This document shows, one piece after another, positions 11,533 to 25,480 of a stretch of 64,000 nt of DNA. The DNA is from Heliocidaris tuberculata (lineage: Eukaryota; Echinodermata; Echinoidea; Camarodonta; Echinometridae): the NCBI GenBank assembly GCA_025618425.1, contig CM046832.1, positions 23,810,559 through 23,874,558 on the forward strand, given 5' to 3'. The position numbers were made by a program, and so were the translations under genes. Within the stretch, counting starts at the first letter, position 1. Each line of letters begins with the position of its first letter. Under the pieces are notes generated by a model that ran no database searches, was not told where the DNA came from, and saw nothing but the letters and a program-made list of their open reading frames with translations.

Positions 11533-13795
11533 CTGTAAATCAATCATGAAAACAGAAATTGGAGACAAATGTTTTACGCTTCTCTCTGCACTAAGGATCT
11601 GTTTATATCTAATTGGAGGAATTTCATTACAAAAGATGCTTATCATATTGATCCTGATTCTCTGTTCCACGCATAAATGTATTTAAATATACATTACTAC
11701 TGAAAGTGTACATAATGCACTTCACATATTTATTACAGGATGTTACATGTACGTTTACTTGTTTATCATCACTCTTATTTATTAAAGAAAACCATATCTG
11801 ATTATACATCACACATTCATGTTGTGTAAATACATCTCATATCTTAATATTTGTTTACATGAACAATATACATGTATATTACATGTACATGTTTTGCCTT
11901 AAAGAAAATTTAAAATAACAATTGCCATACACGCTTTGAGATAAATATTTTCCATTTCACTTTCCATTTGCAGACATGAAGCCAAGGCCCTTCCTAGCTT
12001 AACGAGTTCACAGTACGCGCTTGCTCTCTTAACTCAGCAACAAGAATGACATCTGACATTTCCAAAGGTCACCCTCTGGTTTCCTGATGCTGGTCATGTG
12101 CATTGCGCAGGATTATCAATTATGCATACGACACACACACAGGAACGTGTCACACACTCAAGCCATAGTACATACTATATCACTACATGTCTCAATCGCA
12201 ATAATTCCTGGTTGTATACATGCATTTATAGACACATGTAACCATATTAATACGCTTCCTGTGTGAAACAAGATATTGTACATGTATGAGCTACATGTTA
12301 TTTGCTCTTTGTACAACTACAGCATTTGTAATCCTTCACTTTCTGAATGTATTTAAAGTCACTCATAATTGTAGATACAAGTGAAGAAAAACAAAAATCA
12401 TCAAATGCATCAAATGAAAATGCATGTTGTAAACACAGCATGAATGACCCCATTCACATTACAAAGTTTGAACAGATTTGTATCCCTTTACATTCTTACA
12501 ATATATGCCATCAAACATGCTTCAGGCTAGTGTACATGTATGTGTAAATTGACCAGTCAACATATTCCGGTAAATGTACATTAACTTCTGGAGGTCGTCC
12601 ATTTGATTTTGATCACTATATATTGCTCCAAAGTGGTAGTGTAAATGCACTTTAGATTTCTCCCGCTACATCTACATGTAGCACATCGGAAGTGTAAGGA
12701 GAACCAGACACATGTACATTGATCTCGTAAGCACACACTATGGTATTACAGTTCTTCTTTGAGACTTTCAGTCACGAGGTCATCAGCTGAAATCATATCG
12801 CAATGTGTCTTCACGACTTCAGAAAAGGCACTTTATATAGAGTGTCTCTCCTGATCCAAGTACAATAAATATGCTTCATATATGACTGCACTTACAAATT
12901 GGAACAACTGCACTTACAAATTGGAACAAAAACTTCATAAGTATGAAGACTTTTTAAGGTAATATACAGTACAAAACAACAAAAAACAAAGAAAATCACA
13001 ATCTAAATTATCACTTAATGCTATCAACAACTTCCTTTAATATATTTCCACCAAGTTTCAGATTAGTTTTTTGTAATAAATTATAAATTTTCTTTTTCAA
13101 ACATATCCCTTCAAAAGGAAAAGAAAAACACAGAAAATATATAATTTTTAAGAGGTTCTAAAATGTTAAACTTTGTACAAGTCAGGAGGAAAGACAAAAA
13201 TATAAGCAACAAAATTAAGTCAAATCTTTTATCATCTAAAAGTCTCTTAAAGCCCATTTCTTCCAGACATGGTTAATTCATGTATTCTAAGGTCCCTGGG
13301 TATTCCTTTGACAGAGGATGTAGCTGGTCTGTGACCCATGAATCATGCATTCCTCATCATCTGGAAGTCTTTCTCTGTGATTTCGAGTCTGTCACATGAC
13401 TCATTTCACATCCATTAAAGAGTGGATTCTCCAAAACATCGTCCCACTTAAATCTCTATTACAACAGAAGTGGGCCAAGTTTTGCCACACACTCTATAAA
13501 TGACTCTACATATACCCACTAAATAGGCTTTGGATTTCTCAAGGTGCTTTGTAACCTTTACAGATGTCCTGCTTTCGCAGTCAACATGAATAAGCTAAAA
13601 AAACACAAAAAACAGATGCACACACTTTCTAAGTAAACCCTATGGCAATTTCAACCTTACTGCATTGCGAAAAAAGCTATGGAAGGCCCCAAAAGCTTTC
13701 AATTCATTAATTTTATATTATTTGATAAATACATGTACCAGTACACTCCTGCTTGAAATGTTATTTTCTTCTTCCTGAAGTGGCATATTATTTCA

Positions 13796-14391
13796 TTAAA
13801 GGGAAATCCAACCTTATTAGCAAGTTGCTTTGAAAGAAAGAGGAAAAAATCAGAGAAGCAGATTGGTGAAAGTTCGAACGAAATCGGACAAGCAATAAGA
13901 AAGTTATGAATTTTTGAAAGTTGTAATCACTATGCATATGGGAATTTCAAATTGGCCGAATAGGTAATGGCACTGTGATGTAGCTGTGGACAACTCCCCC
14001 ATTTGCTCTAACGCACAAAATGACTAAAATGTCACTTTTTTTCAAAATTCATTACTCAGTAGGATCTTTTCGCTCATGAGAACCTATAACAATATGCTAC
14101 ATGTATCTCCAATATATTTTGAGTACTGCCCCGAGGGTATAAGCGCCTTGAAGAAAACAGCAAATTAATATTTTTGTGCATGACAAATGGGAGAGTTGTC
14201 CACAAAAATGTCACAATTGACTCACCAAATTGCCAATTTGAGATTTGAGATAGATGTAGTGATTTCATTTTTCAAACATCCATAACTTTCTTAGTCCTTG
14301 TCCAATTTCTTTCAAACTTTCACATCTTGTTTTTCTTATTTTTCTGCTTTCACACAAATCATCTCATTACCAAGGTTGGATTGCCCTTTAA
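13796..14391. mobile_element. AAAGGGAAATCCAACC TIR element, copy 1
   Basis: About 595 bp between TTAAAGGGAAATCCAACCTT and its reverse complement near 14372-14391. TTAA sits at both ends. No coding capacity. Confidence 0.6.
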
Positions 14392-15280
14392 AGATAAATC
14401 TTAACAGTTATTCTACATGTAATGTATAATTCATCAGGTGATAGTACACTAGGCTACATTTGGAACTTTTTTTGTTGGCAAATGATGTTTACAACTATTT
14501 GGGAGTCTTTTGTACGCTTAGAAATTTGTGCATAGGCAGCTGCCAGTTGATATGCTGCATTCATGACATCATTGTACATCTTTCTTTTTGTTTCATTCGA
14601 GTTTCAGCATATACACATGTAATGTCACTATTTCTATACTCCTCAGTACAGAACTGTAGGCCGAGTACGTGTACTACAATGTGATTACGAGTGTTGCAGT
14701 GATGAGGAAAACCTGACCCACTTTCAATAACTCGAAATACCATATAATCACTATATCAAACTTGTCATAATGTTCAGGTACACCAATAAGAATTGCAGCG
14801 TTTTAGTGGTGTGCTACAAAATATACTGACCTAATTTTATAGTATCCTTGACCTCAAGTTTGAAAAAGAAAAAAAAAAAAAAAAAAAAAAAAATAGAACA
14901 AAATTAAGGCTAGCTGAAATTGCAGGTACCCATCTTGATTTGATAGTAAACATTTTCAAACGATTCCTGTATTATTTCAGCAATTCTTCATTCCTGTTTT
15001 TATAAGAGTAAAAATATTGTTGCTGATATTTGAGAAACTTCTAGTAATAGTAGCAATAGAAATGCCTTGTACATGTACCAGTGCTTAGCAGTTTGTCCAC
15101 ATAAAATCCCTTCCACAATCCACACAGAATCCCTACCCAGCACCTTTGCACTTATACAAAGAAATCTACAGCTCTCTCTCTCTTGACTCAGGAGAAGAAA
15201 ATGGGAACCTGGTAGATTTTTTTTCCTTGAATGCTTTTGACTGATCAATACATATCTGGTTACACAGCTAAAAAATGACT

Positions 15281-15675
15281 TAAAGGGATTCGGTAACTTT
15301 GTGGAGACTTGATTTCATGAATTGTTGAATTTTGATATCTGTCTTGCATAATGATGTTCAGAAGGATGAATAAATAGCCAGGCATAGAAATGTTTTCAAA
15401 TATATAATGCTATTATTAAGATATCTATGACTGAATACTCCCATTTACAAAAGCGTATGGCCATACGCTTTAGTCTAACACTGAATCTATGGGGGAAAAT
15501 GAGTCTGGCATTTCCGGTCACTTGCATATGTTTACTTTTATGAAGCGCATGATGATTTTGAAGTGGTTTTTTTTTTCTTGGGCTTCATTTTTACACCATA
15601 TTACATACACTGATAGCATGTAAGGCCAGGCAGCTCAGATTTTATCAAGCCCCTACAAAGTTACCAAATTACTCC
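15281..15675. mobile_element. GGTAACTTTGT TIR element
   Basis: Left end GGTAACTTTGTGGAGACTTGAT; right end ATCAAGCCCCTACAAAGTTACC. About 390 bp, noncoding. Confidence 0.5.
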
Positions 15676-15689
15676 AAAGTGCATTAAGA

Positions 15690-16100
15690 CTTTCTCACAG
15701 AATGTGCTACAGTATTGCAGTACCAATGCTGATTATATTTCTAATCCCCATGCAAATTTTCAACCAAATAACAAAGGGCATGTCAATTCTTCAGTATAAA
15801 TCTCAATCTATTCCCACTGGATCTGGTATGTTTTTCTGTGTTTTGGGGTGTGTAGCCATAGCAACGAGAGGGCGTTTGACAGCCCCTGAAGTGTTGCAGA
15901 TTATCAACAGGAAGCATCCTCTGCAACCCTGTAAAACTGACGGATATGACCCTCCAAGTTCAGGGCGGAGTTCACGTCTAACTACGTCTCTAACGTCTCA
16001 CCTACCTCTAGAGTTGCCTCTTGCAAATATGAATAAAAGGGGATCTGACTTAGCAGTCAAAGCTCTTGCAATGCTTTGATATTTAAAATGTGAGAAAGAA

Positions 16101-16137
<37 letters not shown>

Positions 16138-16140
16138 TTA
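15690..16140. other. GC-richer intronic block ending in GA/G simple repeats
   Basis: Carries a 125-codon open frame (15702-16076) with no recognised domain and no splice context, so it is probably not a gene. It contains GTAGCCATAGCAAC (15852-15865), close to an RFX X-box, and an octamer ATGCAAAT (15750-15757). A (GA)n then G tract follows at 16090-16134. Confidence 0.3.
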
Positions 16141-17212
16141 GCAAATTATTTTTCTTTTTGGTCCTCTTATCATACCATTTACAATGACTTTTTAAGATAA
16201 CATATTTCCAAGCTAGGTCTTGCATGTACATGTATGTTCATGACATGACAGTTCAAAGACATTATTTCTACAAAATGTATTTATGTATGTACTTCAGTAT
16301 TGATCATGTGAAGCTTAATTTCAGATGATTTGTTGGTTTGCTTATATTTGAAACATGTACATCTTTCATTTTAGGTGATTGAGGGGGGGGGGGGTCAACA
16401 TTAAGTCCATATCTTCTTCAAGTTTATGTTTTTTGGTTCTTTACGTTTTTCTATACTCTTCCCTGGGCAAAAAAAAAAAAAAAAAAAGTAGTAGAGATTT
16501 ATTTAGCTATCTAAAAGCCCCTAAGTGCTCTGGTAAAGATCGAGACAATAGAATTTACATGTATTCATAAAATTGATAAAGTATTTGTGATACAGCCAAA
16601 TAGAGCTCCTGGAACCAAAACATTTTTTTTTCTACTGAAATGCACAAATCTTCAAGAAATTATCACATACTGTAACATAATATTGTTTGTAGGCCCTAAA
16701 AAACATTTTTTTTCAATGTCAGATCAATTTGAAAAATGAAAACCTGGTGCACTGCTTCCTGTAAATTTTCATCAATTTACTATGAAAATACACCTTACAA
16801 GAACAAGAAATAAAAAAAATCTATTTATTTCTATATATTGTTTGAATACACTAACAAGGAAAAAGAACAATTAACAGTACAAATGCCTGCTCTACATGTA
16901 TGCTATTTCCTTGAGCGGCAATGAGCGACAAACACAATTCAAATTGTATTAATGCAGCGCCTCATCATTTATGCACATTATCTTCCTCTGTGCATGTGAA
17001 CTATTGACCCCTGTGCCGCAGCTCCGTCTGGCTGACTGGAGAGCGAAGTGCAGGCTTCTACTCAATCTGCTGCATAAAGAGCTTTTTAATATGCATGCAA
17101 ATAAGCCAGTATTGAAATGTCAGCCAGCTATTGCACATATATTCCAGGCTAAGATTATGGCTTAGTCTTTGAAAACAGACAGTTGGTGAAAAATAATGGA
17201 GCTTAACCCTTT

Positions 17213-17614
17213 CAAGACAATTGACCACATTTTGTGGTTTGGCTCAATAACTTTTGATCCAGAGCTCTAAAAAACATACCAGATGCATGAGTAGAAAGAG
17301 CAAAATTTTCTGCACACACTATGTCCATTTTTATTGCATGACCATATTGCGTTTGATGCCAGGAATTTTAAAAACAAGAATAAGCTTTGAGATCCTTAAA
17401 TTGGCAACACATTGAGACGTTTAAAATCATTGTTTTTCATAAAAATTGGCAATTTCAACTATTCAACAAATTTCTAACCATGTATATTGTTTCCAAAGAC
17501 ATTACACCTTATTTGAACCATGTAGCACTAAAAGAAAAATATTATTGTTGCCAATTTGAAGAACAAAATGTGATCAATTTAGCCCTTAAGTAATCCCTGT
17601 CCTGAAAGGGTTAA
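17213..17614. mobile_element. TTAA-flanked MITE, copy B
   Basis: TTAACCCTTTCAAG at the left and CCTGAAAGGGTTAA at the right, 402 bp including both TTAA. Interior matches copy A in the same orientation. Confidence 0.7.
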
Positions 17615-20127
17615 TATATTGTGCACAAGGGATGGAAATAAAGCGATTTCTTCAAAATGAACAATAATCATAATAACTCAGCCAATTAAACGACAATCTA
17701 TATTTCATTCATTAAAATTTCATGAACGTCATAAGAGTCATATGGACAAGTCTGACCTAATTCAATCTATTTACCAAAATTCATTAGCGCTTCATTATTG
17801 TTTATAAGCATTAAAGATAAAATCTTAAATGTGATGATGAAAGTTTTTTCTGCCTCTGTTACCCATTGTTATATTTCATTTGTAATTGGACTTTTAAACA
17901 GAAGTGCAAAAGCTGCTAGCAGTTCTAACTTCTAAAGTGTATTGTATGTTATGAATTATATCACGTGTATGCATCATGCATTCAGGCATATTCAGTTATC
18001 CACAGAGAAGGGCATAAAAATGTGATTTCCTCATTTTTTTCTTGTACATGTCAAATAGACTTGCCAAAATTATTTTAAAATCTTGCACATTCCTAGATAA
18101 TAATTTTAATAAGGATTAAAAAAAAAAAAATTTAACAGCAAAAAGTTGAAGACATAATTTTAAGTCACAAGCTTTTCTGTCCTGTTATTAGAATTCCATG
18201 GAATTTGTTCAGGGTAACTTTGAAAGTGTTGGGTAACCATTTTTTTCTTTTCAGCGGGTATCTCTCAAGGATCAATTTGATTGTTTTTCCTCCATATATG
18301 TGTGGTACTGGTGCATATAATTTGAACTATCTCCCCTCCCCTCCCCTCCCCCCATTAACTGTGGAAGTGCCCATTCATGTACTTGAACTTGAATTGCCTC
18401 ACACCAGAAATTGCAAAGCTGGGTCTGCTTCTAGACTGCATGCTGGCCAGCAGCTGAATTTGTATAAGATTGACCTGACCTGCATAGAGCAGTGGAAAGG
18501 GCGTAGGGCTTTGTGAAAAGCATACATGTACAGCCTTGCACTGCTGCTAATTAGAATTTGTTCATACTAAAACGAACACAAGGACGAGAGCCATGGCAAG
18601 AGGGAAGGAACGAGAGAGTGAGGGAAGAATACATTTTGAACAAATATTGTCTGAAGTAGACAGATGAGTTCATGAAATTTTATTCTGCATGCTTTATACC
18701 ATTTACATAATAAAAATTCACACAAAATATGTTTACTACAAAATAATTTTCTAAAATGTTGCTATGAAAATGAATGCATTCCTTTGCAATCTTTCAATGG
18801 TTGAACTCTTCTAATTCAATGCAGCATGAGTGCATCATACATGTTGAAAAACTTTGGGAATACTTGATTCATTTGAACATCTATCAACACGGACAAGGGG
18901 GTCAACAAATGATTTCATGATTTGGAAGAAAAATATAAAAAATTTCTTATACAGATTTTACAATTTTTTCCCAGTCCATATCAAACCGGAATTTTATAGG
19001 AATCCCTTGGTCATCTTTTTTACTAGGTCATCATCAGATCAGTCAAACTAATCTCTGTAAAGCTGTATCAATTATTAAAGGCAAACAAACTGTATGTTTT
19101 AACAAGGCAATAGGACGGATGCCATTTGACCCCTAAAGGCTATTTTTGTGGGCAAATTTTCTGTTAAATTTCACAATTTTCATTCAAATTGATTCAATTA
19201 ATAAATAATTTTAATAATTTGATTTTTTCGAACTATGTAGGATTAGGAAAAAAAGAATAATTGTTGCCACTTTGAGGAGGGAATTAGATTCTTAATTTAG
19301 GTCTTAAGAAAACTCTGAACTCCTATGGTTTAATACACACAAGAAAACACTTTTTATATGGGTGGTTTGCTGCTTCATACATGTATGTGAACGCGCCTTT
19401 AGTCTCACCTCCACCTTCAGTGGGCGAGACAATAATGGTCTATTATTGAGTCCTATATTGCCTTTACATTTGCAAATGAGATACATTTAGCTGAACAATA
19501 TATCCCATTGTCAAAATATGGAAATTAGCATGGGTGTGTTTTATGTACATATGCAATTTTACAGCAGTCATTTCATAATCTTCTTGAAATAAGAAATGAA
19601 AACATACCTTCCTTTTCCTGGTGAACTCAATGTGAATTATGGTGGGCCCAAGGGGCACGAGCCAGTTTATGAATAAGTCTGTAGCTGATCAGTTTTCCTC
19701 ATTTATAGCTGTTACAAAAAATAACTTGTTATCTGTGTGGACTTCCCTTCAAGTCAAGATGATTCTCAAGTAATGGCTAACCTAACATGTCTTTCAAGTT
19801 GTTATTATTCTATATTTGTATACAATGTTATTGAAGAAAGAATGATTAACTACTTTAAAATTTTTTAAAGTAACTATATTTCTATCACATTAGGGCATGC
19901 TAATCTTGTCTTCTGTACATTATAGTATTTGCACAAACCCACCTTAAATACATACAGGTACAGATTCACAAATGTAACTGTTATTGCATATGTGCAGGAA
20001 ATCATAGTTAACAATTTGTGTAAAGATGATCTCCGAAACTTGAAGGCTTGAGATATTCACTATTCATCTTTTTCTCTCAGACTGTCACTAATCCTTTTCT
20101 TTGATTCCATGCATTTATTCATGTCAT

Positions 20128-20261
20128 GGGGCACGTTGCACAAAACTTGTGTTTGAACGCAACTCATGAAAATCAAATGCAACTTTATTTTCAGCCAATC
20201 AGAAATGTGCATTTGATTTTTAGGAATTGCGATTAAACGCAAGTTTTGTGCAACGGGCCCC
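20128..20261. mobile_element. Short hairpin MITE with internal GCCAATCAGA, copy 1
   Basis: Arms GGGGCACGTTGCACAAAACTTG and CAAGTTTTGTGCAACGGGCCCC bound about 134 bp with AGCCAATCAGA in the middle. Confidence 0.6.
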
Positions 20262-21799
20262 TGGTGGATTTCCCCGTTGAAGGCACACATTACTAGTGTT
20301 AAAAAAAAATTCTTCACAGGAACTCATTTTCTAATTTCTTTAGAAGTAGAAAATGTTATGTTTCTTTTGATATAATCTTTATGTATTTTTTTTTCTATTG
20401 AGATCTATTTCCTTAGGATTGTGAGCTCTTTTGAAGTTCTCTTCTCATGAATTTTAATGCAATATTGGCAGATAAAGTAAATCCTAAAATTCCAATCTGG
20501 CATCATACCCTAAGTACATAATTAAGTAAAAGAAATGAAAAAATCTTAATCATGTGGTGCCCCCAGCAATTTTAGACCAAATGAAAAATCTAATAATGCT
20601 TTCTTTTAATTGCCTGTCAGAGAAGTTTGTTATAAAAAAGCACCTAAATTACCTTTATTTTTATTTTTTTTTTTTTTTTTGGGGGGGGGGGAGGGGAGGG
20701 GTGGGGGCTTATGCTCCTGATTCTCTTCCCCTGCATGAGAAGACTGGATCCCCCTGAATATCTCTTTTTTACGATATGGAGAATTGCACAAACATAAAAA
20801 CATAATGCAATAATCAATAAAACACAATTTCAGACACAATATAATTTAGCATTCTTTTTAAAATACTCTCATTTGGTAAACACACATGGAAAACATAATG
20901 GTGAGGTAGTAAATGAGGAAATTCAAGTTCATAGATCATAAGTACATGATGTACTGTAGGCTATTCATACAACTGTACTTAGATTGTGATTTTGAAACAT
21001 ATTTAATATTTTAATTCCTACCCCTTATACACATGTATTGAAATTGAAAGTGTAACAAAACTTGGGTTGACACTGTAAATCAGATAATGCACGGATTTGC
21101 ATCTCAGAAGTAGACTTCCTGTCATTTTGGCTTGCAGCCATTTTGAATATCTAGCGATCTTAAAACTGTGTCTACAGGTACACCTAATCCCAAAAGGAGA
21201 AAGAAAGTTACTGAATACAAGAAAACTAAATTAGGATTATTTATTCAATCTTTACATGGTTCACCAACTCATTGAGTTTACATTGTAAAAATCTTTCACA
21301 GGAATACTTATAAAAATCTACCAAATTTGATTATTTAATTGTATTCATCAATAACTTCAGTACTTGAATTCATATCTAAACAACTAATCCAGACAAAACA
21401 GACTCCTGTGAAAAAACAAAATGACTGGAATGCCCTTTCTGTAGAGAAGTGAATATATCATTTCTATAATTTACACAATGTGCTATAAACATTGTAGCCT
21501 ACAATTCCTACATGCATGTTCTAAAAAGTAGAGAGTAATTTCTGAATCTAAATTAATGTAGTAATTCAGAATTTCTGGATTTTAAAAAGAGAGAGAGAAT
21601 TAATTGCTTGATTGTAAGAAGGTGAAGTTCAATTCTTGAATTCTTTTATGCAGCGAAGCATTGGGGCTTGGAGATGAACCAGATTGCTATCTCCTTGGAA
21701 GCTTTTATTCATTGTAGAAGAGGAGGTTGAAAGGAGAATGTTGTTCCCTTGGTTACCCTTTGTGTTGTTAATTCATGTATTTGAAAGCATGTGTAGCCC

Positions 21800-22034
21800 A
21801 ATAGACCGCTTCGGTAATGTATGCAAATTTTATACATACCTTTCAAACAAAGGTTGTTCTTGACAACCTGAAAGCTTGCTGGAGCTTGCCTGGCATAGCA
21901 ACAAGTAATGTATGCAAACTGGAATCCAAGCATTGAGGCTCATTTATAAATAGCAGGTTAATGGTTAGCTTGTCACTTCTCTACTCAGAGAAAAAATGTG
22001 CATAAATTTGTATACATTACAGAACTGGTCCATT
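21800..22034. mobile_element. AATAGACC MITE, copy 1
   Basis: Left end AATAGACCGCTTCGGTAATG; right end CATTACAGAACTGGTCCATT. About 235 bp, noncoding. Confidence 0.6.
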
Positions 22035-22193
22035 GTGATTAGAGGGTGTATCCAATTTTAGAGTTTACTGATATGATCAGAAAGTAGTTCTGATGAATTT
22101 GACTCAAAGAGGTTTATTTGGTACACATAGACATGACAAGGGAAACAATGTTTTTTTTTTAAATTCACCCTTTTGTTGATGGTGACAGTTTGG

Positions 22194-22433
22194 AATAGAC
22201 CTGTTCACAAAGTTATTCAAATTTATGGATGTTTCTTTCCTGGGGACCTAGTTAACGAGGTATTCCATTAACCTGTTATTAATGAATGAACCACAATACT
22301 TGGAATCCAGTTTCCAATTTGCATACATTACTTGTTGCTGACAAGCCTCTGACAAACTTTCAGGTTGTCAAGAACAACCTTTGTTTCAAACATATATGCA
22401 TAAAATTTGAATATATTTGTGAACAGGTCTATT
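22194..22433. mobile_element. AATAGACC MITE, copy 2, inverted
   Basis: Ends AATAGACCTGTTCACAAAG and TTTGTGAACAGGTCTATT. Shares AGGTTGTCAAGAACAACC with copies 1 and 3 in opposite orientation. Confidence 0.6.
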
Positions 22434-22636
22434 ACTGTATAAGCTTTTTTTTTCGCGTACAGATATTTTCGCGATTTTGGACTAGGTAGGGAAATTCGCG
22501 AGGGTTTAATTTCGCGATTTTTGTGATGTTTTTGTTACTATAAACAGCCATACATTGAAGTGGAAATTTTCGCGAGGACCGACTCGCGAAAATCGCGAAA
22601 ATAAAACCACCGCGAAAATAACCACTTATACAGTAA
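22432..22636. mobile_element. TTACTGTATAAG MITE rich in TTCGCG
   Basis: Perfect 12-bp ends TTACTGTATAAG and CTTATACAGTAA bound 205 bp full of TTCGCG and CGCGAA words. It directly abuts the AATAGACC element on its left. Confidence 0.65.
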
Positions 22637-24665
22637 TAGGCATGGATGAGTTCTGTCTATGTCCAGTGCCAGTAGAGCTGGGGGAGGCGACCATTGGTTG
22701 TCGCTGATAAGTGACCGATCCAGGGTTTTTCCTTTCTTTGATGTTTTCATTGTTCTAGGTTCGGTTATCGAATAAAGACCAATTGATAACCGTATCGAGC
22801 GTGTCATCATGTTGTTCGTGGGATCACTTCATTAGTTTTGGTACTAATCAGTTTCCATGGCAATCTGATTAGTACCAAAGCTAATATCTTAGAAACTTCA
22901 ATTCAAAATGGTCAAAATTACATGATGCACAAATTCCTTCTACAAATCTACAGGCACTACATCTCCAAGTACAAGTAAAACAAATCTACTAACAACTCAA
23001 CCCATCATCATCAGTCCAAACTGAATTATCAACAGAACATTCAAGGATTTTTTTCACATATGATATAGAGTACTTAGGCCTACTTGTAGTAGCCTATTAC
23101 ATGTATATTTCACACAATGTCTAGATTGAGGAACTACATATAATAATTCCCTCCTGTATCTCTGCCTTGCACATGGAAGGCTAGGGTTTGATAACCTATT
23201 AAAAAACTCATTTATTCATCCAAGTTTAAATATCATGATGTGACCTGTTTCTTGCACTTGGATGGACATTAGAATAACCACCTGGACTATATTCTGGTTC
23301 AAATGAAAGACAAACTACATGTATTTCTTTCTGAGAAACAAGAAATACAGAGTAGCTTGAAAAGGAAATCATACTGTTGCCATATTGATCACAATCTCAA
23401 ACGTGTACAACTGCAAAATGAAAATGGCACATACATGTACATGTAATGGTTATGGGATATCCAAATGTGAGTTTCCAGATATGTTCAAAACAAGACATTA
23501 TCATACAATCTCATCTGGAATGATGGAATCCATTGACTGCATATCTAATTTACAATTTTGTTGGTGTTTTCTCAGTAAATGAAATTTTCAGACCCTTTTC
23601 TGAAATGTAAATTCTTTCTTTTTTTAGTACAAATAAGAGTAAGATATAATCAAATTGATCACTTTGTTGTTCTTTTATTACCAGTACTCTTTTTTTCTTT
23701 CTTTTTTAAAAGTTTCCCATATAGCTATATTTTTGGAATAAAAAAAATAAATGAAATGATGGAAATCTGAAAGAAACATCAGATTTCAACAATCAGCACA
23801 TTCTTCCAGAATGTAATTACCTTAAAGTGTACCAATCTCCAAAAAGGATTTTGCTCTGTATATTCGGGGTTCCATGTCTCTATACTATTTCGAAATATGA
23901 GCTTCAAATGTTGATTGATTCTATAAAGAGATATTGCAAGTTGAAATACACGCCCAATAAACAAAACAGCGACTTGTAAGGACACTAGTTGACACACCTG
24001 TACATGCGCTCATAGAATAATGGCCAGCATGGAATTAAACTCGGAGTTTGGTTCCGCAAACATTTGGAGATTGATTTTATACATTCTAGCTGTACACAAA
24101 CTATTTTTTAGATTGGTACACTTTAAGTAAATTCTGGCAAATATGCGATATGTTTTATTCGTTGAAAACAGACATTATTCTAATTTAGATGTTTTGTAAT
24201 GTCTTTTGTTGTATACTTTATACAGATCTATGTCCAGATTAGGACTCTTATCTCTAGATCTAGTCCTCCCATTTTTAACAAATGAAGTTGTAACATTGTA
24301 ATGTTTTTCCATCCCAGTAAATTTAGACAAGAATAAATAATTATGGCCTGAATGAACAAAATCAATGATAGACCTGCAAACTTGTACTTTGTAGATCTAG
24401 TCCCAGTTTAATAGTTTAGGAGGTAGATTTAGATCTAAAGTATTGCAGTTTCCATAATTATTATTCAGTCAGTTCAGACTCAGTTTCAGCTTAAATAAAT
24501 TTGGATTTTGGTTACATCTATTCAATTTCAAACATCATGAACATAGTCATAAATTCATAGATTACATAGACCTACATGTACTAACATCATTCATAGGGAA
24601 AAAAGTCCCATTTAAATTAGTTTTACATCTTTACATTTTCCTTTATTGTGACAAACAATCATTTT

Positions 24666-24720
24666 ATTTTTAAGTGGACTAGACCTATATTTGCTATATA
24701 GGTCTAGTCCACTTAAAAAT
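24666..24720. repeat. Perfect inverted repeat, 25-bp arms, 5-bp loop
   Basis: 24666-24690 and 24696-24720 are exact reverse complements (core GTGGACTAGACCTATAT) around TTGCT. Confidence 0.9.
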
Positions 24721-25289
24721 ATAATTGTCCTGTAGGCTGTAATGCCCAGCTTTTCTTTCTCCGTTGTCCTCGGCCTCCGCCTCTCTCGACTCCTCGGTGA
24801 GGGTCAGCGTGCGTGGTACCGGTATCACATACAAAGAATGGTTAAGGGTGCACAAAGGTCAAAGTTAAACAGGAACAAAACAAAGCCATGTTCACCTCTA
24901 TATTTCACGGCAGGCAGAGCGATAAGTCATCTACATTATTTACATCCATTTATTAAGACATTGGCAAAGGTAATATTCATCAAATACCGCAAGAAACATG
25001 ATAGTTTAATAATAAAACCCATTTATTTAGATTTACTCCTTGGCAATTTACTGTTAGCACATCACAAATTGCGGGGCTTTCCTCGCTGAACGAGAAGGCT
25101 CCAGTTTTTCACGTAGATTACACACACAACATCGCATAGCCCCGTGCGCTGAACACCGAACGGCGAGCACATATGCTTCCATAACTGATACCGATTTAAA
25201 CAACTTTCCTTCGGACTTAGAACACCTAAATTTCAGATTTATGTTAATTACAAATTACTGTACACGAAAATGTAAAATAAAACAATTTT

Positions 25290-25480
25290 ACCTACCCTTT
25301 AGAAGAAATTTTCTTGAAAATTGTAAGGGATGTCGACAGTCTAAAGGTCAGAGTTCGTGACCCGCGCTGCCAGCCTCTCCTTTGCAAATGCTGATTGGCG
25401 CGCACTGATGTAATAGCGTGCGCTGCTTATCATTAGCATCTGATTGGCGTGTATATTTGGCCAACAGTGACGTCAAGGTT
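25290..25480 (-). promoter_or_regulatory. Candidate nr2c promoter and first noncoding exon
   Basis: GC- and CpG-richer than its surroundings. Reading the minus strand downstream: CRE TGACGTCA (25468-25475), CCAAT box (25443-25447), second CCAAT box (25394-25398), then a candidate donor GG|gtaggt at about 25296. Spacing fits a promoter firing leftward toward the receptor. A divergent start toward eogt is also possible. An AGGTCA and a TGACCC half-site lie at 25343-25362. Confidence 0.4.

Larger units (their letters stand above)
11533..25290. other. Probable long first intron of nr2c; no supported gene
   Basis: AT-rich noncoding DNA with many ACATGTA motifs, the TIR elements listed separately, homopolymer tracts and simple repeats such as (CCCCT)n at 18331-18354. 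Open frames here are short and unconserved-looking. Confidence 0.5.

Noticed and set aside
15702..16079. 125-codon plus-strand open frame
   Set aside because: No recognised domain, no splice context, low-complexity surroundings.
24742..25089. 115-codon plus-strand open frame
   Set aside because: No family resemblance; the composition suits a promoter-proximal noncoding region.
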